Shown here: piece by piece, positions 1 through 7,403 of the stretch
Layout: each line of letters opens with the position of its first letter
Position numbering within the stretch: position 1 is the first letter of the stretch
Origin: Caulobacter sp.
GTDB lineage: Bacteria; Pseudomonadota; Alphaproteobacteria; Caulobacterales; Caulobacteraceae
Assembly (NCBI GenBank): GCA_030680355.1
Contig: JAUXVF010000015.1
Coordinates: forward strand, 1-33,808
Length of the DNA: 33,808 bases
Reading direction: 5' to 3'
Made by a program: the position numbers and the translations under genes
Notes under the pieces: model-generated
Told to the model about the DNA's origin: nothing
The model's database searches: none
The model's input: only the letters and a program-made list of their open reading frames with translations

Positions 1-40
1 CGCCCGGATAGACGACGCGGGGTCAGTGTGCAACGCGGCA

Positions 41-69
41 TTGACCGGGGGAAGGCGGCGCCCTATGAG
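41..69 (+). promoter_or_regulatory. Candidate housekeeping promoter of tRNA-Leu
   Basis: TTGACCG at 41-47 and CCTATGAG at 62-69 are separated by 14 bases. This fits the Caulobacter sigma-73 consensus (TTGACGS, 10-14 bases, GCTANAWC) well and places the transcript start some 35 bases before the tRNA. The second tRNA in the window has the same arrangement. No transcript data support it; the call rests on motif and position. Confidence 0.55.
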
Positions 70-111
70 GCTCGCCTTCGCGCTGATCCGGGGTTCCGGA
101 GCGGTATGCGA

Positions 112-198
<87 letters not shown>

Positions 199-245
199 CC
201 CTCCTTTCTATAAGACGTGTAGAAGTGTGAGAGGGTTTTCCGAAG

Positions 246-863
246 TTGGCCAATCAACTGCATAGAGGCGATATCCCCGCGGGACTGTTCGCGGGCGTGA
301 CGTCGGTCGCCATCGATTCCGAGACCATGGGCCTGAGCCTGACTCGGGACCCGCTCTGCCTGGTGCAGATTTCGGCCGGGGACGGCGACGCCCATATCGT
401 CCAGCTGGACCGCGCCACCTATGACTGCCCCAATCTCAAGGCCCTGCTGACCGACCCCGCGGTCCTGAAGATCTTCCATTTCGGCCGGTTCGACATCGCC
501 ATGTTCGAACGCTACCTGGCGGTGACCACGACGCCTGTCTGGTGCACCAAGATCGCGTCCAAACTGGCCCGCACCTATACCGACCGCCACGGCCTCAAGG
601 ACGTCTGCAAGGAGTTGCTGGGCGTCGACCTGTCCAAGGCGCAGCAGAGTTCCGACTGGGGCGCGGCGACGCTGTCGGCGGACCAGCTGGCCTATGCCGC
701 CTCCGATGTGCTGCATCTGCATGGCCTGATGACCAAGCTGCAGGCCATGCTCGAGCGCGAAGGCCGCCACGACCTGGCCCGGGCCTGTTTCGATTTTCTG
801 CCCCAGCGTGCGAAACTCGATCTCGCGGGTTGGGAAGACATCGACATCTTCGCCCACAGCTGA
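246..863 (+). CDS. rnd: Ribonuclease D-like 3'-5' exonuclease (short form)
   Basis: A 205-residue DEDDy-family 3'-5' exonuclease; the family trims the 3' ends of tRNA precursors and other small RNAs. The acidic motifs are visible: D24-x-E26 (AIDSETMGL), D83 in HFGRFDIAMF, and Y150-x3-D154 (YAASD). The protein consists of the exonuclease domain alone; the HRDC domains that double the length of E. coli RNase D are absent, as in the short Rnd proteins of many alphaproteobacteria. It starts with TTG; GAGGG at 231-235 is the only Shine-Dalgarno-like sequence and lies 10 bases away. It follows tRNA-Leu and precedes lptC by 7 bases, so it probably heads the lpt transcript. The family is certain; the exact RNA substrates are not. 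Confidence 0.92.
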   Translation: MANQLHRGDIPAGLFAGVTSVAIDSETMGLSLTRDPLCLVQISAGDGDAHIVQLDRATYDCPNLKALLTDPAVLKIFHFGRFDIAMFERYLAVTTTPVWCTKIASKLARTYTDRHGLKDVCKELLGVDLSKAQQSSDWGAATLSADQLAYAASDVLHLHGLMTKLQAMLEREGRHDLARACFDFLPQRAKLDLAGWEDIDIFAHS

Positions 864-870
864 GGATTCC

Positions 871-1494
871 ATGTCCACACTGACGCATCATGAACTGGCG
901 ACGGTCAGCCGTGACGGCGTCTTTGCCCGCTGGGAACGGCGGCTGTTGCTGATCAACATCCTGCGTCGGGCCCTGCCCGCGATCATGGTCACCATCGCCC
1001 TGGTCCTGATCGGACTGGTGACCAACAACGCCCTGCGGGCGCCGCGACCGGTCAAGGGCGACGACCCCATCATCCGCATGGTCGGCGCCCGTTTTCAGGG
1101 GCGGGTCGAGGACGGCCGGAGCTTCCTGATCGGCGCCCAGGAGGCCGCCCGAGACGAGCGCGAGCCCAACCGGGTGACCCTGGTCGAACCGATCATGGTG
1201 GTTGGCGCCGAAACCGAAACGCCGCGCCGCGTCATGGCCCGCACCGGCGTCTATGACGAAAACACCAAGCTGCTGCGACTGAGCGGTGATGTGCGCATCG
1301 ACGACGGCCTGGGCAACCGGGTGGCCACCAACGACACCGTGATCGATACACGGACCGGCGAGGCGGTCGGGCAGCAGGGAATCGAAGGCGATGGCCCGGC
1401 AGGCCAGGTTTCCGCCGGTTCCTACACCATCAAGGACAAGGGCGACCGCATCGAGTTTCGAGGCAGGGTTCGCACGCGCGTCAATCCGGAATAA
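871..1494 (+). CDS. lptC: LPS export ABC transporter periplasmic protein LptC
   Basis: A 207-residue protein with one N-terminal membrane anchor (about residues 27-52, LLLINILRRALPAIMVTIAL and on) followed by a periplasmic beta-rich domain. LptC is the bitopic inner-membrane subunit that passes lipopolysaccharide from the LptBFG extractor to LptA. The C-terminal half shows the alternating pattern of the LptC/OstA fold (for example KLLRLSGDVRIDDG and DRIEFRGRVRTRV). I chose the ATG at 871 because the longer reading frame from 808 would overlap rnd. lptA and lptB follow within a few bases, which firmly supports the identity despite low sequence conservation. The lptF and lptG genes are not in the window. 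Confidence 0.85.
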   Translation: MSTLTHHELATVSRDGVFARWERRLLLINILRRALPAIMVTIALVLIGLVTNNALRAPRPVKGDDPIIRMVGARFQGRVEDGRSFLIGAQEAARDEREPNRVTLVEPIMVVGAETETPRRVMARTGVYDENTKLLRLSGDVRIDDGLGNRVATNDTVIDTRTGEAVGQQGIEGDGPAGQVSAGSYTIKDKGDRIEFRGRVRTRVNPE

Positions 1495-1523
1495 GACAGA
1501 GCATGAACAAGTCGGGAGCACGC

Positions 1524-2045
1524 ATGCCTAGTGCGAGCAGGAAATTCAAGCTGGCCGGCGTCGCCGCCGCGGCGCTGATGCTGACAGCGGGCGGCGCCCA
1601 GGCGCAGCTGGATCCGCGCGCGCCGCTCGACATCACGGCGGACTCCTCGGAGGTCATCCAGAGCCAGTGTCTGTCGACCTGGTCCGGCGCCGTCGAGGCG
1701 CTGCAGGCCAACACCCGGCTGCGCGCGGACACCGTTCGCATCTACAGCGCCAAGACGTCCGACGGCTGTGGCGGCAGCGACCGTCTGGAGGCTTCGGGCC
1801 AGGTGTATTTCGTGACGCCGGAGCGGACGGTCCGCGCCGACAGCGCCGTCTACGCCTTCAACCGCCAGTCCATCACCCTGACCGGCAACGTCATCGTCGT
1901 TCAGGGGCGCAGCGTGGTCCGGGGCGACAGCCTGACCATCAACACCCGCACCGGCCAGGCCCAGATGGCGTCCAACGCCACGGGACGCAACAAGGCCGGC
2001 CGCGTCCGCGGCGTCTTCTATCCCAACCAGGGGGCCGCGCGCTAA
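1524..2045 (+). CDS. lptA: LptA/OstA periplasmic LPS transport protein
   Basis: A 173-residue secreted protein of the LptA/OstA family, which polymerises into the periplasmic bridge carrying lipopolysaccharide to the outer membrane. It has a clean signal peptide (basic SRKFK, hydrophobic core, cleavage after AQA at residue 27) followed by an OstA domain with repeats such as SITLTGNVIVVQGRSVVRGD. I prefer the ATG at 1524 because GGGAG (1514-1518) sits five bases before it; an in-frame ATG at 1503 would add seven residues. The mature protein has two cysteines (in SQCLS and DGCGG) that could form a disulfide, which is my inference. The stop codon abuts the GTG start of lptB, indicating translational coupling. 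Confidence 0.88.
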   Translation: MPSASRKFKLAGVAAAALMLTAGGAQAQLDPRAPLDITADSSEVIQSQCLSTWSGAVEALQANTRLRADTVRIYSAKTSDGCGGSDRLEASGQVYFVTPERTVRADSAVYAFNRQSITLTGNVIVVQGRSVVRGDSLTINTRTGQAQMASNATGRNKAGRVRGVFYPNQGAAR

Positions 2046-2789
2046 GTGGCCGCCGAGACCGACCAGACCGGCGAGGGCCTTGTGATCGACAGGCTCGCCA
2101 AATCCTTTGGCGAGCGTCAGGTCGTCCATGGCGTCAGCCTGACCCTGCGCCGCGGCGAGGTGGCCGGATTGCTCGGCCCCAACGGCGCGGGCAAGACCAC
2201 CTGTTTCTACATGGTCACCGGCCTGATCCCGGTCGATGAAGGAACCATCTTTCTCGACGGCCGCGACATAACCGCCCTGCCGATGTACCAGCGCGCCCGC
2301 ATGGGGCTGGGCTATCTGCCGCAGGAAGCGTCGATCTTTCGCGGCATGACGGTCGAGGAGAACGTCCTCTCCGTGGTCGAGATGCGGGAACCCGAGCCGG
2401 TCAAGGCCCGGGAGATCACCCTGGGCCTGCTGGAGGAGCTGCACATCAGCCACCTCAACAAGTCGCCGGCCATCTCCCTGTCCGGCGGCGAGCGTCGCCG
2501 GGTTGAAATCGCCCGCGCCCTGGCCAGCGAACCGTCCTTCATGCTGCTGGACGAACCGTTCGCCGGCATCGACCCCCTGGCCATCGCCGACATCCGGGAA
2601 GTGATCGGCTACCTCAAGGCCCGCGGGATCGGCATTCTGATCACCGACCACAATGTCCGCGAGACACTCGACATCATCGACAGGGCGACGATCATCCACG
2701 CCGGTGAGGTGCTGTTCGAAGGCGAGCCCCAGCAGATCATCGACAACCCGGACGTTCGCCGGGTCTATCTGGGCGATCGATTTAACTGA
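2046..2789 (+). CDS. lptB: LPS export ABC transporter ATP-binding protein LptB
   Basis: A 247-residue cytoplasmic ATPase that powers lipopolysaccharide extraction by LptBFG. All ABC signatures are present: Walker A GPNGAGKTT (44-52), Q-loop Q93 in YLPQEASIF, signature LSGGE (145-149), Walker B MLLDEPF with D169 and E170, and the H-loop H202 in ITDHN. The stretch GLGYLPQEASIFRGMTVEEN is highly typical of LptB. Translation starts at a GTG immediately after the lptA stop. The C-terminal part (LFEGEPQQI, RRVYLGDRF) matches the family in length and sequence. Confidence 0.97.
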   Translation: MAAETDQTGEGLVIDRLAKSFGERQVVHGVSLTLRRGEVAGLLGPNGAGKTTCFYMVTGLIPVDEGTIFLDGRDITALPMYQRARMGLGYLPQEASIFRGMTVEENVLSVVEMREPEPVKAREITLGLLEELHISHLNKSPAISLSGGERRRVEIARALASEPSFMLLDEPFAGIDPLAIADIREVIGYLKARGIGILITDHNVRETLDIIDRATIIHAGEVLFEGEPQQIIDNPDVRRVYLGDRFN

Positions 2790-2814
2790 CCCCGCTCTGC
2801 AAGAACCGCGCCGT

Positions 2815-2834
2815 TTAAGGGTGGCGTTAACCGT
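2815..2834 (+). promoter_or_regulatory. Possible CtrA-type site upstream of rpoN
   Basis: Two TTAA elements (2815-2818 and 2827-2830) lie 8 bases apart, and the second is part of TTAACCGT, one base from the TTAACCAT half-site described for the cell-cycle regulator CtrA. The full CtrA box has a 7-base spacer, so this is an imperfect match. The position, 50-70 bases before rpoN, suits a promoter element. It is only a motif match. Confidence 0.25.
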
Positions 2835-2884
2835 CACGGTTGAAGCTGCCCCCCTGTTGGCTTGCAACGGGGTGGGAGACGCGT

Positions 2885-4384
2885 GTGGCGCTCGGTCCAA
2901 GACTAGAGCTAAGGCAAGGCCAGGGTCTGGTCATCACGCCGCAACTGCAGCAGGCGATCAAGCTGCTGCAGCTGACCAATCTCGAGCTTGAGGTCTATGT
3001 CGAGGGCGAGCTGGAGCGCAATCCGCTGCTGCAGCGGGATGAGCGCGACAGCGAGAACGACCCCGAGCCGACCAGGGCCGAAACCGCCGACTACGCCGTC
3101 GACAACATGCCCGACAGCGCGGCCCAGGCGGACATGGACGCCGGCCCACAGGATCTGTCGCCGGGCGAACGCGACGCTGGCGACGGCGACACCCGCGAGC
3201 CCGCCGAACAGGCCGGCGGCCAGGTCGACTGGTCCAAGGCCGGGCGCGGCGGAAGTTTCGAAGGCGAAGACAGCCTTGAAGGCCGGCTCAGCCGCGACAA
3301 GACCCTGGGCGAGCATCTGCATGACCAGCTGGCCGTCGCCGGCCTGACGGCCCCTGAGCGGGTTGTCGCCGCCGTCCTGATCGATGGCGTCGACGAAGGC
3401 GGCTACATGCGGCTGGATCTGGACGAGGTCGCCGAACGCCTCGGCTGCGAACTTTCGGTCGTGAACCGGGTCCTCACCGTTCTTCAGGGCTTCGAGCCCA
3501 CCGGCATAATGGCGCGCGACGTCCGCGAATGCCTGTCCATCCAGCTGCGGGAGCGGGACCGGCTGGATCCGGCCATGGCCATCCTGCTGGATAACCTCGA
3601 ACTGCTCGCGCGCCGGGATCTGACCGCGCTGAAGCGGGCCTGCGGCGTCGATGACGAAGACATGCGCGAAATGATCGCCGAGCTGAAGGCCCTGACGCCC
3701 CGTCCGGGCGCGGCCTTTGGCGGCGAGCCTTCCCAGCCGGTCATTCCCGACGTCTTCGTGCGCGAAGGCTCGGGCGGCCTGTGGCATGTGGAGCTCAACA
3801 GCGACACCCTGCCCAAGGTGCTGGTCGATCGCCGCTACCACGCCCGCGTCAACGGCGGCGCGCGCACCGACGCGGAAAAGACCTTCGTCTCCGACTGCCT
3901 GGCCAACGCCAACTGGCTGGTCAAAAGCCTGGACCAGCGGGCCCGCACCATCCTCAAGGTGTCCGGCGAGATCGTCCGCCAGCAGGACGGCTTCCTGGCC
4001 TTCGGCGTCCAACATCTCCGGCCGCTGAACCTGAAAACCGTCGCCGACGCCATCGGCATGCACGAGAGCACCGTCAGCCGTGTGACCTCGAACAAATACA
4101 TCGCCACGCCGCGCGGCGTGTTCGAACTGAAATTCTTCTTCACCTCCTCGATCGCCTCGTCGTTGGGCGGGGAGGCCCATTCGGCGGAGGCTGTGCGGCA
4201 CCGGATCCGCGTGCTCATCGACGCCGAGGGCGCCGAGAGCGACGTGCATTCCGATGACGCCATCGTCGACATCCTCAAGGAGGCGGGCGTCGACATCGCC
4301 CGCCGGACGGTCGCCAAGTACCGCGAAGCCATGCGCATTCCCTCGTCCGTCGAACGCCGCCGCATGTTGCGCGCCGCCGTCTGA
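2885..4384 (+). CDS. rpoN: RNA polymerase sigma-54 factor RpoN
   Basis: A 499-residue sigma-54 factor, which directs RNA polymerase to -24/-12 promoters activated by enhancer-binding ATPases. Region I is the glutamine- and leucine-rich N-terminus (ITPQLQQAIKLLQLTNLE); region II is strongly acidic (about residues 55-115); a core-binding region follows; then the DNA-binding part with MHESTVSRVTSNKYIATPRG and the RpoN box ARRTVAKYREA (about 472-482). The start is a GTG at 2885, not the upstream in-frame ATG at 2840: GGGAG (2874-2878) lies six bases before the GTG, and the resulting MALGPRLELRQGQ matches the usual family start. The 95-base gap after lptB holds TTAA motifs that may be CtrA-related. 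Confidence 0.97.
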   Translation: MALGPRLELRQGQGLVITPQLQQAIKLLQLTNLELEVYVEGELERNPLLQRDERDSENDPEPTRAETADYAVDNMPDSAAQADMDAGPQDLSPGERDAGDGDTREPAEQAGGQVDWSKAGRGGSFEGEDSLEGRLSRDKTLGEHLHDQLAVAGLTAPERVVAAVLIDGVDEGGYMRLDLDEVAERLGCELSVVNRVLTVLQGFEPTGIMARDVRECLSIQLRERDRLDPAMAILLDNLELLARRDLTALKRACGVDDEDMREMIAELKALTPRPGAAFGGEPSQPVIPDVFVREGSGGLWHVELNSDTLPKVLVDRRYHARVNGGARTDAEKTFVSDCLANANWLVKSLDQRARTILKVSGEIVRQQDGFLAFGVQHLRPLNLKTVADAIGMHESTVSRVTSNKYIATPRGVFELKFFFTSSIASSLGGEAHSAEAVRHRIRVLIDAEGAESDVHSDDAIVDILKEAGVDIARRTVAKYREAMRIPSSVERRRMLRAAV

Positions 4385-4436
4385 TCTGGTTTGAGCCCTT
4401 CGGTCCGTCGCGGCGCGGCGGAACGTTGGAGCCGTC

Positions 4437-5057
4437 ATGGACCCCCTGGACCGTCACCGACCCTTGTCGGACCTTTTGCGTGAGATCAGCGACGACACCG
4501 ACCCGGTGGTGACCGTCGGCGATATCGTTCGCCGGTTGGGACCGCGGTCCTTCGGCGCGCTGCTGTTCGTGTTTTCGGCCCCCAACTGGCTGCCCCTGCC
4601 GCCCGGATCATCGACCTTTCTGGCCGCGCCGCTGGTTCTTCTGGCCCCCCAGATCGCCCTCGGCGTGAGCCGGCCCTGGCTGCCGCGGTTTGTCGACGCC
4701 CGGCGTCTTGAGCGGGAGCACTTGGCCAAGGCCCTGCGCAAACTGATCCCGGTGCTCGAGCGAGTGGAAATGGTGTCCCGGCCCCGCCTTGTTTTCCTGT
4801 TCGGGCCGATCGGCGACAGGGTCATCGGGGTGACGGTGACCTTGCTGGCCCTGGTGCTGCTGCTGCCCATCTTTCTGGGCAACATGGGGCCGGCGGCGGC
4901 CATCGCCGCCTTCGGCCTGGCCCTGGTCCAGCGGGACGGTCTGCTGGCGCTGGCGGGCTACGCCATCACCGCCGGCAGCACGGCGCTTTTATTCGTCGGC
5001 TGGAAGGTCGCCGTGGCGGCGATTGGTCAGGTCATGCACATTCTGGAAAGGTTCTGA
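4437..5057 (+). CDS. ExoD-like exopolysaccharide synthesis membrane protein
   Basis: A 206-residue integral membrane protein of the ExoD family (named for a Sinorhizobium gene linked to exopolysaccharide and alkali tolerance; the biochemical role is not settled). The N-terminal cytoplasmic segment carries VTVGDIVRRLGPRSFGALL, followed by the family hallmark APNWLPLPPGSSTFLAAPLVLLA split over two hydrophobic stretches, then two or three further membrane segments (LLALVLLLPIFLGNMGP, AAIAAFGLALVQRDGLLALA, STALLFVGWKVAVAAI). GGAG (4428-4431) precedes the ATG by five bases. It sits between rpoN and hpf, which are neighbours in many proteobacteria; whether it takes part in envelope functions with the lpt genes is unknown. 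Confidence 0.85.
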   Translation: MDPLDRHRPLSDLLREISDDTDPVVTVGDIVRRLGPRSFGALLFVFSAPNWLPLPPGSSTFLAAPLVLLAPQIALGVSRPWLPRFVDARRLEREHLAKALRKLIPVLERVEMVSRPRLVFLFGPIGDRVIGVTVTLLALVLLLPIFLGNMGPAAAIAAFGLALVQRDGLLALAGYAITAGSTALLFVGWKVAVAAIGQVMHILERF

Positions 5058-5132
5058 CCGCCTCGGCTCACAAACAGGCGATCAGTGCGCGGTTCCCTTG
5101 ACACCATCCCGCCGCTGGCGCGTTCTAGACGC

Positions 5133-5753
5133 ATGCAAGTGCAAGTCTCCGGCAAACATGTCGACGTTGGCGAAGCCCTCAGTTCGCGGGTCTCCGCCGA
5201 CCTCACCTCCTCAATCGCCAAATATTTCGATCGCGGCGGCGTCGCCGAGGTCGTTGTCTCGAAAGAGGGTCACGCCTTCCGGGTCGACTGCTCGATTCGG
5301 CTGGCCTCAGGTCAACTCCTGCAGAGTCACGGTCTCGGGGGCGATGCTCACGCCGCCTTCGATTCCGCGCTTCACAAAATCGAGACCAGGGTCCGGCGCT
5401 ACAAGCGACGCCTGAAGAGCCATTCGCCCCAGGCCAACGCCCGCCGGGATGAAACCGCATCCCTTTATGTGCTGCGAACTCCCGACGACGAGGCCCATGA
5501 CTGGGACGGGGCCGACGACCATGCCCCGCCGTCGGGCGTGATCATCGCGGAGTCGGAAGAGACCCTCAAGACAATGACTGTTTCGATGGCAGTCATGGAA
5601 CTGGACTTGACCGAATCCAGCACAATCGTGTTTAGGAATGCCGCTCACGGGGGTTTGTCGGTGGTCTATCGACGCCCCGACGGAAATATCGGGTGGATAG
5701 ACCCCGAACGTACACAGTCACAGAATGGCGTATCTGCAAGGGCCTCCGGTTGA
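5133..5753 (+). CDS. hpf: Long ribosome hibernation promoting factor HPF
   Basis: A 206-residue protein with an N-terminal S30AE domain (about 1-100, VQVSGKHVDVGEAL through KIETRVRRYKRRLK) and a C-terminal dimerisation domain (about 145-195, KTMTVSMAVMELDL, FRNAAHGGLSVVYRRPDGNI). Long HPF pairs 70S ribosomes into inactive 100S dimers in stationary phase. The linker is acidic (DDEAHDWDGADDH). The ATG at 5133 gives the family-like start; a GTG at 5085 would add 16 unrelated residues. No Shine-Dalgarno sequence precedes the ATG, so it may be translated from a short-leader or leaderless transcript. It lies between the rpoN region and ptsN, the usual proteobacterial order. Confidence 0.93.
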   Translation: MQVQVSGKHVDVGEALSSRVSADLTSSIAKYFDRGGVAEVVVSKEGHAFRVDCSIRLASGQLLQSHGLGGDAHAAFDSALHKIETRVRRYKRRLKSHSPQANARRDETASLYVLRTPDDEAHDWDGADDHAPPSGVIIAESEETLKTMTVSMAVMELDLTESSTIVFRNAAHGGLSVVYRRPDGNIGWIDPERTQSQNGVSARASG

Positions 5754-5804
5754 GCCGAGGGCTGCGGATTCGCCATCGATCCGAATCTTGCGAGTCCTAG
5801 GCTT

Positions 5805-6269
5805 ATGAACATCGGAGATCTGCTGGACCCGCGCGCGATCGCACCGCGCGCGGGAGGCGGAAACAAACGTCAGGTGCTGTCGGCCGTCGCTGATATCGCC
5901 GCGCGAAACTTTCACCTGGAAGCCGGGGATATCCTCGAAGCCCTGCTCGAGCGCGAAGCGGCCGGGTCCACTGGCCTTGGCAACGGCGTCGCCATCCCGC
6001 ACGCGCGGCTCGCGAGCCTGCCCCGCATGCAGGGCGTGTTCATGCGCCTCGAACAGCCAACCGCCTTCGAATCCCTCGACCACCAGCCCGTCGATCTGAT
6101 TTTCGCGCTGTTCGCGCCGCCGCAGGCGGACACCGAGCACCTGCGAACGCTGGCCCGCGTGTCGCGCCTGTTGCGTCAGGGCGATCTGCGCCAGCAGCTG
6201 CGGCAGGCGCGGACGGCCGAAGCCATCCACGCCCTTCTGGCCCGCGAATCCCAGTCCTCGGCGGCCTGA
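5805..6269 (+). CDS. ptsN: PTS IIA-like nitrogen-regulatory protein PtsN (EIIA-Ntr)
   Basis: A 154-residue EIIA domain of the nitrogen phosphotransfer system, which takes a phosphate from NPr and signals nitrogen status; in Caulobacter relatives this system also feeds into (p)ppGpp control. The phospho-acceptor is H66 in GNGVAIPHAR, preceded by the typical TGLGNG. The fold runs from MNIGDLLDP to the C-terminal helix, and the length is standard. It follows hpf by 51 bases and probably belongs to the same unit. Its 3' end lies only 9 bases from the stop codon of the convergent DUF1150 gene, and no intrinsic terminator is visible between them. Confidence 0.93.
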   Translation: MNIGDLLDPRAIAPRAGGGNKRQVLSAVADIAARNFHLEAGDILEALLEREAAGSTGLGNGVAIPHARLASLPRMQGVFMRLEQPTAFESLDHQPVDLIFALFAPPQADTEHLRTLARVSRLLRQGDLRQQLRQARTAEAIHALLARESQSSAA

Positions 6270-6278
6270 CGTTTCGAC

Positions 6279-6536
6279 CTAGTGGACGGACACCGGCGCC
6301 AGTTCATGCGCCAGGGCCGCCGCCATGGCGGAATCCCGATCGCCCAGCACCGCCAGGCGCTCGCCGTCGGCGCGGTGAACGGCGTAGAGAATCTGGTCAG
6401 GCGTCAGCGACACCCGCTCAAGCGCCTCGGCGGGCGCGTCGGCGATGATTTCGGCGGCGCTGACGGGGCGCACATAAACCATGTCGGGGCCGCCCAGGGC
6501 GGCGAAGGCTTCGTTGGTAAGCAGTTGGGGTGTCAT
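6279..6536 (-). CDS. DUF1150 family protein
   Basis: An 85-residue protein of the DUF1150 family, whose function is unknown. It begins MTPQLLTNEAFAALGGPDMVYVRP and contains LERVSLTPDQILYAVHRADGERLAVLGDRDSA, the typical family core; no membrane segment is seen. I chose the ATG at 6536 because AGGAGG (6550-6545 on the minus strand) sits eight bases upstream; a GTG at 6545 would overlap that site. It lies 80 bases downstream of the small heat-shock protein gene on the same strand, an arrangement that recurs in alphaproteobacteria and suggests heat-shock co-expression. Confidence 0.85.
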   Translation of the reverse strand: MTPQLLTNEAFAALGGPDMVYVRPVSAAEIIADAPAEALERVSLTPDQILYAVHRADGERLAVLGDRDSAMAAALAHELAPVSVH

Positions 6537-6616
6537 TTCGACCACCTCCTCGACTAGGGAACGCTCCAGACAGCCGCCGGTTCAGCCGGCTGCTCGCGCG
6601 TTCGGTTACAATGGGA

Positions 6617-7048
6617 TCAATCCGAGGTCCGGATCGGTATCCGCTGGATGAGGCGCTCGGGCTCGGGACGAGCCAGATCGACATGCAGCAGTCCGTGCTC
6701 GAGGACCGCGCCGTCCACCGCCATTCCGTCGGCCAGCACAAAGGCGCGCTGGAAGCCGCGAGCGGCGATGCCGCGGTGCAGGTAGGCCCGGTCGCCGGCG
6801 TCTGGGCTTTCGCCCCGGCGGCCGGTCACGGTGAGCTGGTTGCCCTCGACCTGAATTTCGAGTTGCTCGGGGGAAAACCCGGCCACGGCCAGGGTAATCC
6901 GGACGCCGCCGTCATCGCGGGCCTCCACATTGTAGGGTGGATAGCCCTCGGCGGCGGCCTTGGCGGCCCGTTCAATCAGGCCGCGGGTATGCTCAAAGCC
7001 CAGCAGAAAGGGGCTGTCAAAGAGCAGAGGTCTGGTCGTCGTCGTCAT
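6617..7048 (-). CDS. Small heat-shock protein, Hsp20/alpha-crystallin family
   Basis: A 143-residue IbpA-type holdase chaperone that binds unfolding proteins during heat or other stress until Hsp70 and ClpB recover them. The alpha-crystallin domain covers about residues 36-130, from PPYNVEARDDGGVRITLAVAG to the conserved LEHGLLHVDL (116-125), and a C-terminal I-x-I motif, IPI (137-139), is present for oligomer assembly. AAGGA (7060-7056) is seven bases before the ATG at 7048, so I prefer this to the longer reading frame from 7066. DUF1150 follows downstream. A heat-shock-like promoter is visible about 70 bases upstream. Confidence 0.93.
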   Translation of the reverse strand: MTTTTRPLLFDSPFLLGFEHTRGLIERAAKAAAEGYPPYNVEARDDGGVRITLAVAGFSPEQLEIQVEGNQLTVTGRRGESPDAGDRAYLHRGIAARGFQRAFVLADGMAVDGAVLEHGLLHVDLARPEPERLIQRIPIRTSD

Positions 7049-7117
7049 CGCGGAGTCCTTGCACAAGCGACTCCCGCCCGAACCGGCCCTGATCGGCGCC
7101 TGTTCGCGCGGTCTGGT

Positions 7118-7150
7118 CTATAGGTGGCGATTGAGGACGCGGGCCGCAAG
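7118..7150 (-). promoter_or_regulatory. Candidate heat-shock (sigma-32-like) promoter of hsp20
   Basis: On the minus strand CTTGCGG (7150-7144) and CCACCTATAG (7127-7118) are 16 bases apart. They resemble the sigma-32 elements CTTGAAA and CCCCATNTA, with the -35 matching best. The start would give a leader of roughly 60 bases for the Hsp20 gene. Motif match only. Confidence 0.35.
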
Positions 7151-7188
7151 TCGTCGGCCGGAACCGTGAACGACGGCCCGAATAAGGA

Positions 7189-7218
7189 GAAGGCCCGCCG
7201 GGGTGCCGGCGGGCCTTC
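7189..7218 (-). terminator. Hairpin terminator after tRNA-Ala
   Basis: GAAGGCCCGCCGG (7189-7201) and CCGGCGGGCCTTC (7206-7218) form a perfect 13-base stem with a 4-base loop, directly after the 3' end of tRNA-Ala. On the minus strand it is followed by TCCTTATTC, a weak T tract. It should separate the tRNA transcript from the hsp20 promoter just downstream. Confidence 0.65.
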
Positions 7219-7219
7219 A

Positions 7220-7295
<76 letters not shown>

Positions 7296-7341
7296 GAGGT
7301 CTCGGGTTTCCCGCAACCGGCGGGCCGGCGGCGAGGGCGCG

Positions 7342-7370
7342 GTTCTAGGCCGTCATCCCTCGCCGATCAA
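7342..7370 (-). promoter_or_regulatory. Candidate housekeeping promoter of tRNA-Ala
   Basis: On the minus strand TTGATCG (7370-7364) and CCTAGAAC (7349-7342) are separated by 14 bases. The -10 element matches GCTANAWC at all but the first base. The start would fall about 40 bases before the tRNA. The spacing is identical to that in front of tRNA-Leu. Confidence 0.55.
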
Positions 7371-7403
7371 GTATCCCTGATCGGAATTTTCACCGACAAC
7401 GAA

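Noticed and set aside
1422..2900. A 492-codon minus-strand frame opposite lptA and lptB
   Set aside because: It is an antisense shadow; lptA and lptB on the other strand have complete family motifs.
5098..5131. TTGACA with a downstream TCTAGAC as an hpf promoter
   Set aside because: The elements are 19 or more bases apart, beyond the consensus spacing, and the start would fall at or past the ATG. A leaderless message is possible, but the motif match is too poor to list as a promoter.
7363..7390. Hairpin CCGATCA/TGATCGG followed by AATTTT on the plus strand
   Set aside because: It looks like a plus-strand terminator, but no plus-strand gene ends before it, and the left arm coincides with the -35 element of the tRNA-Ala promoter.
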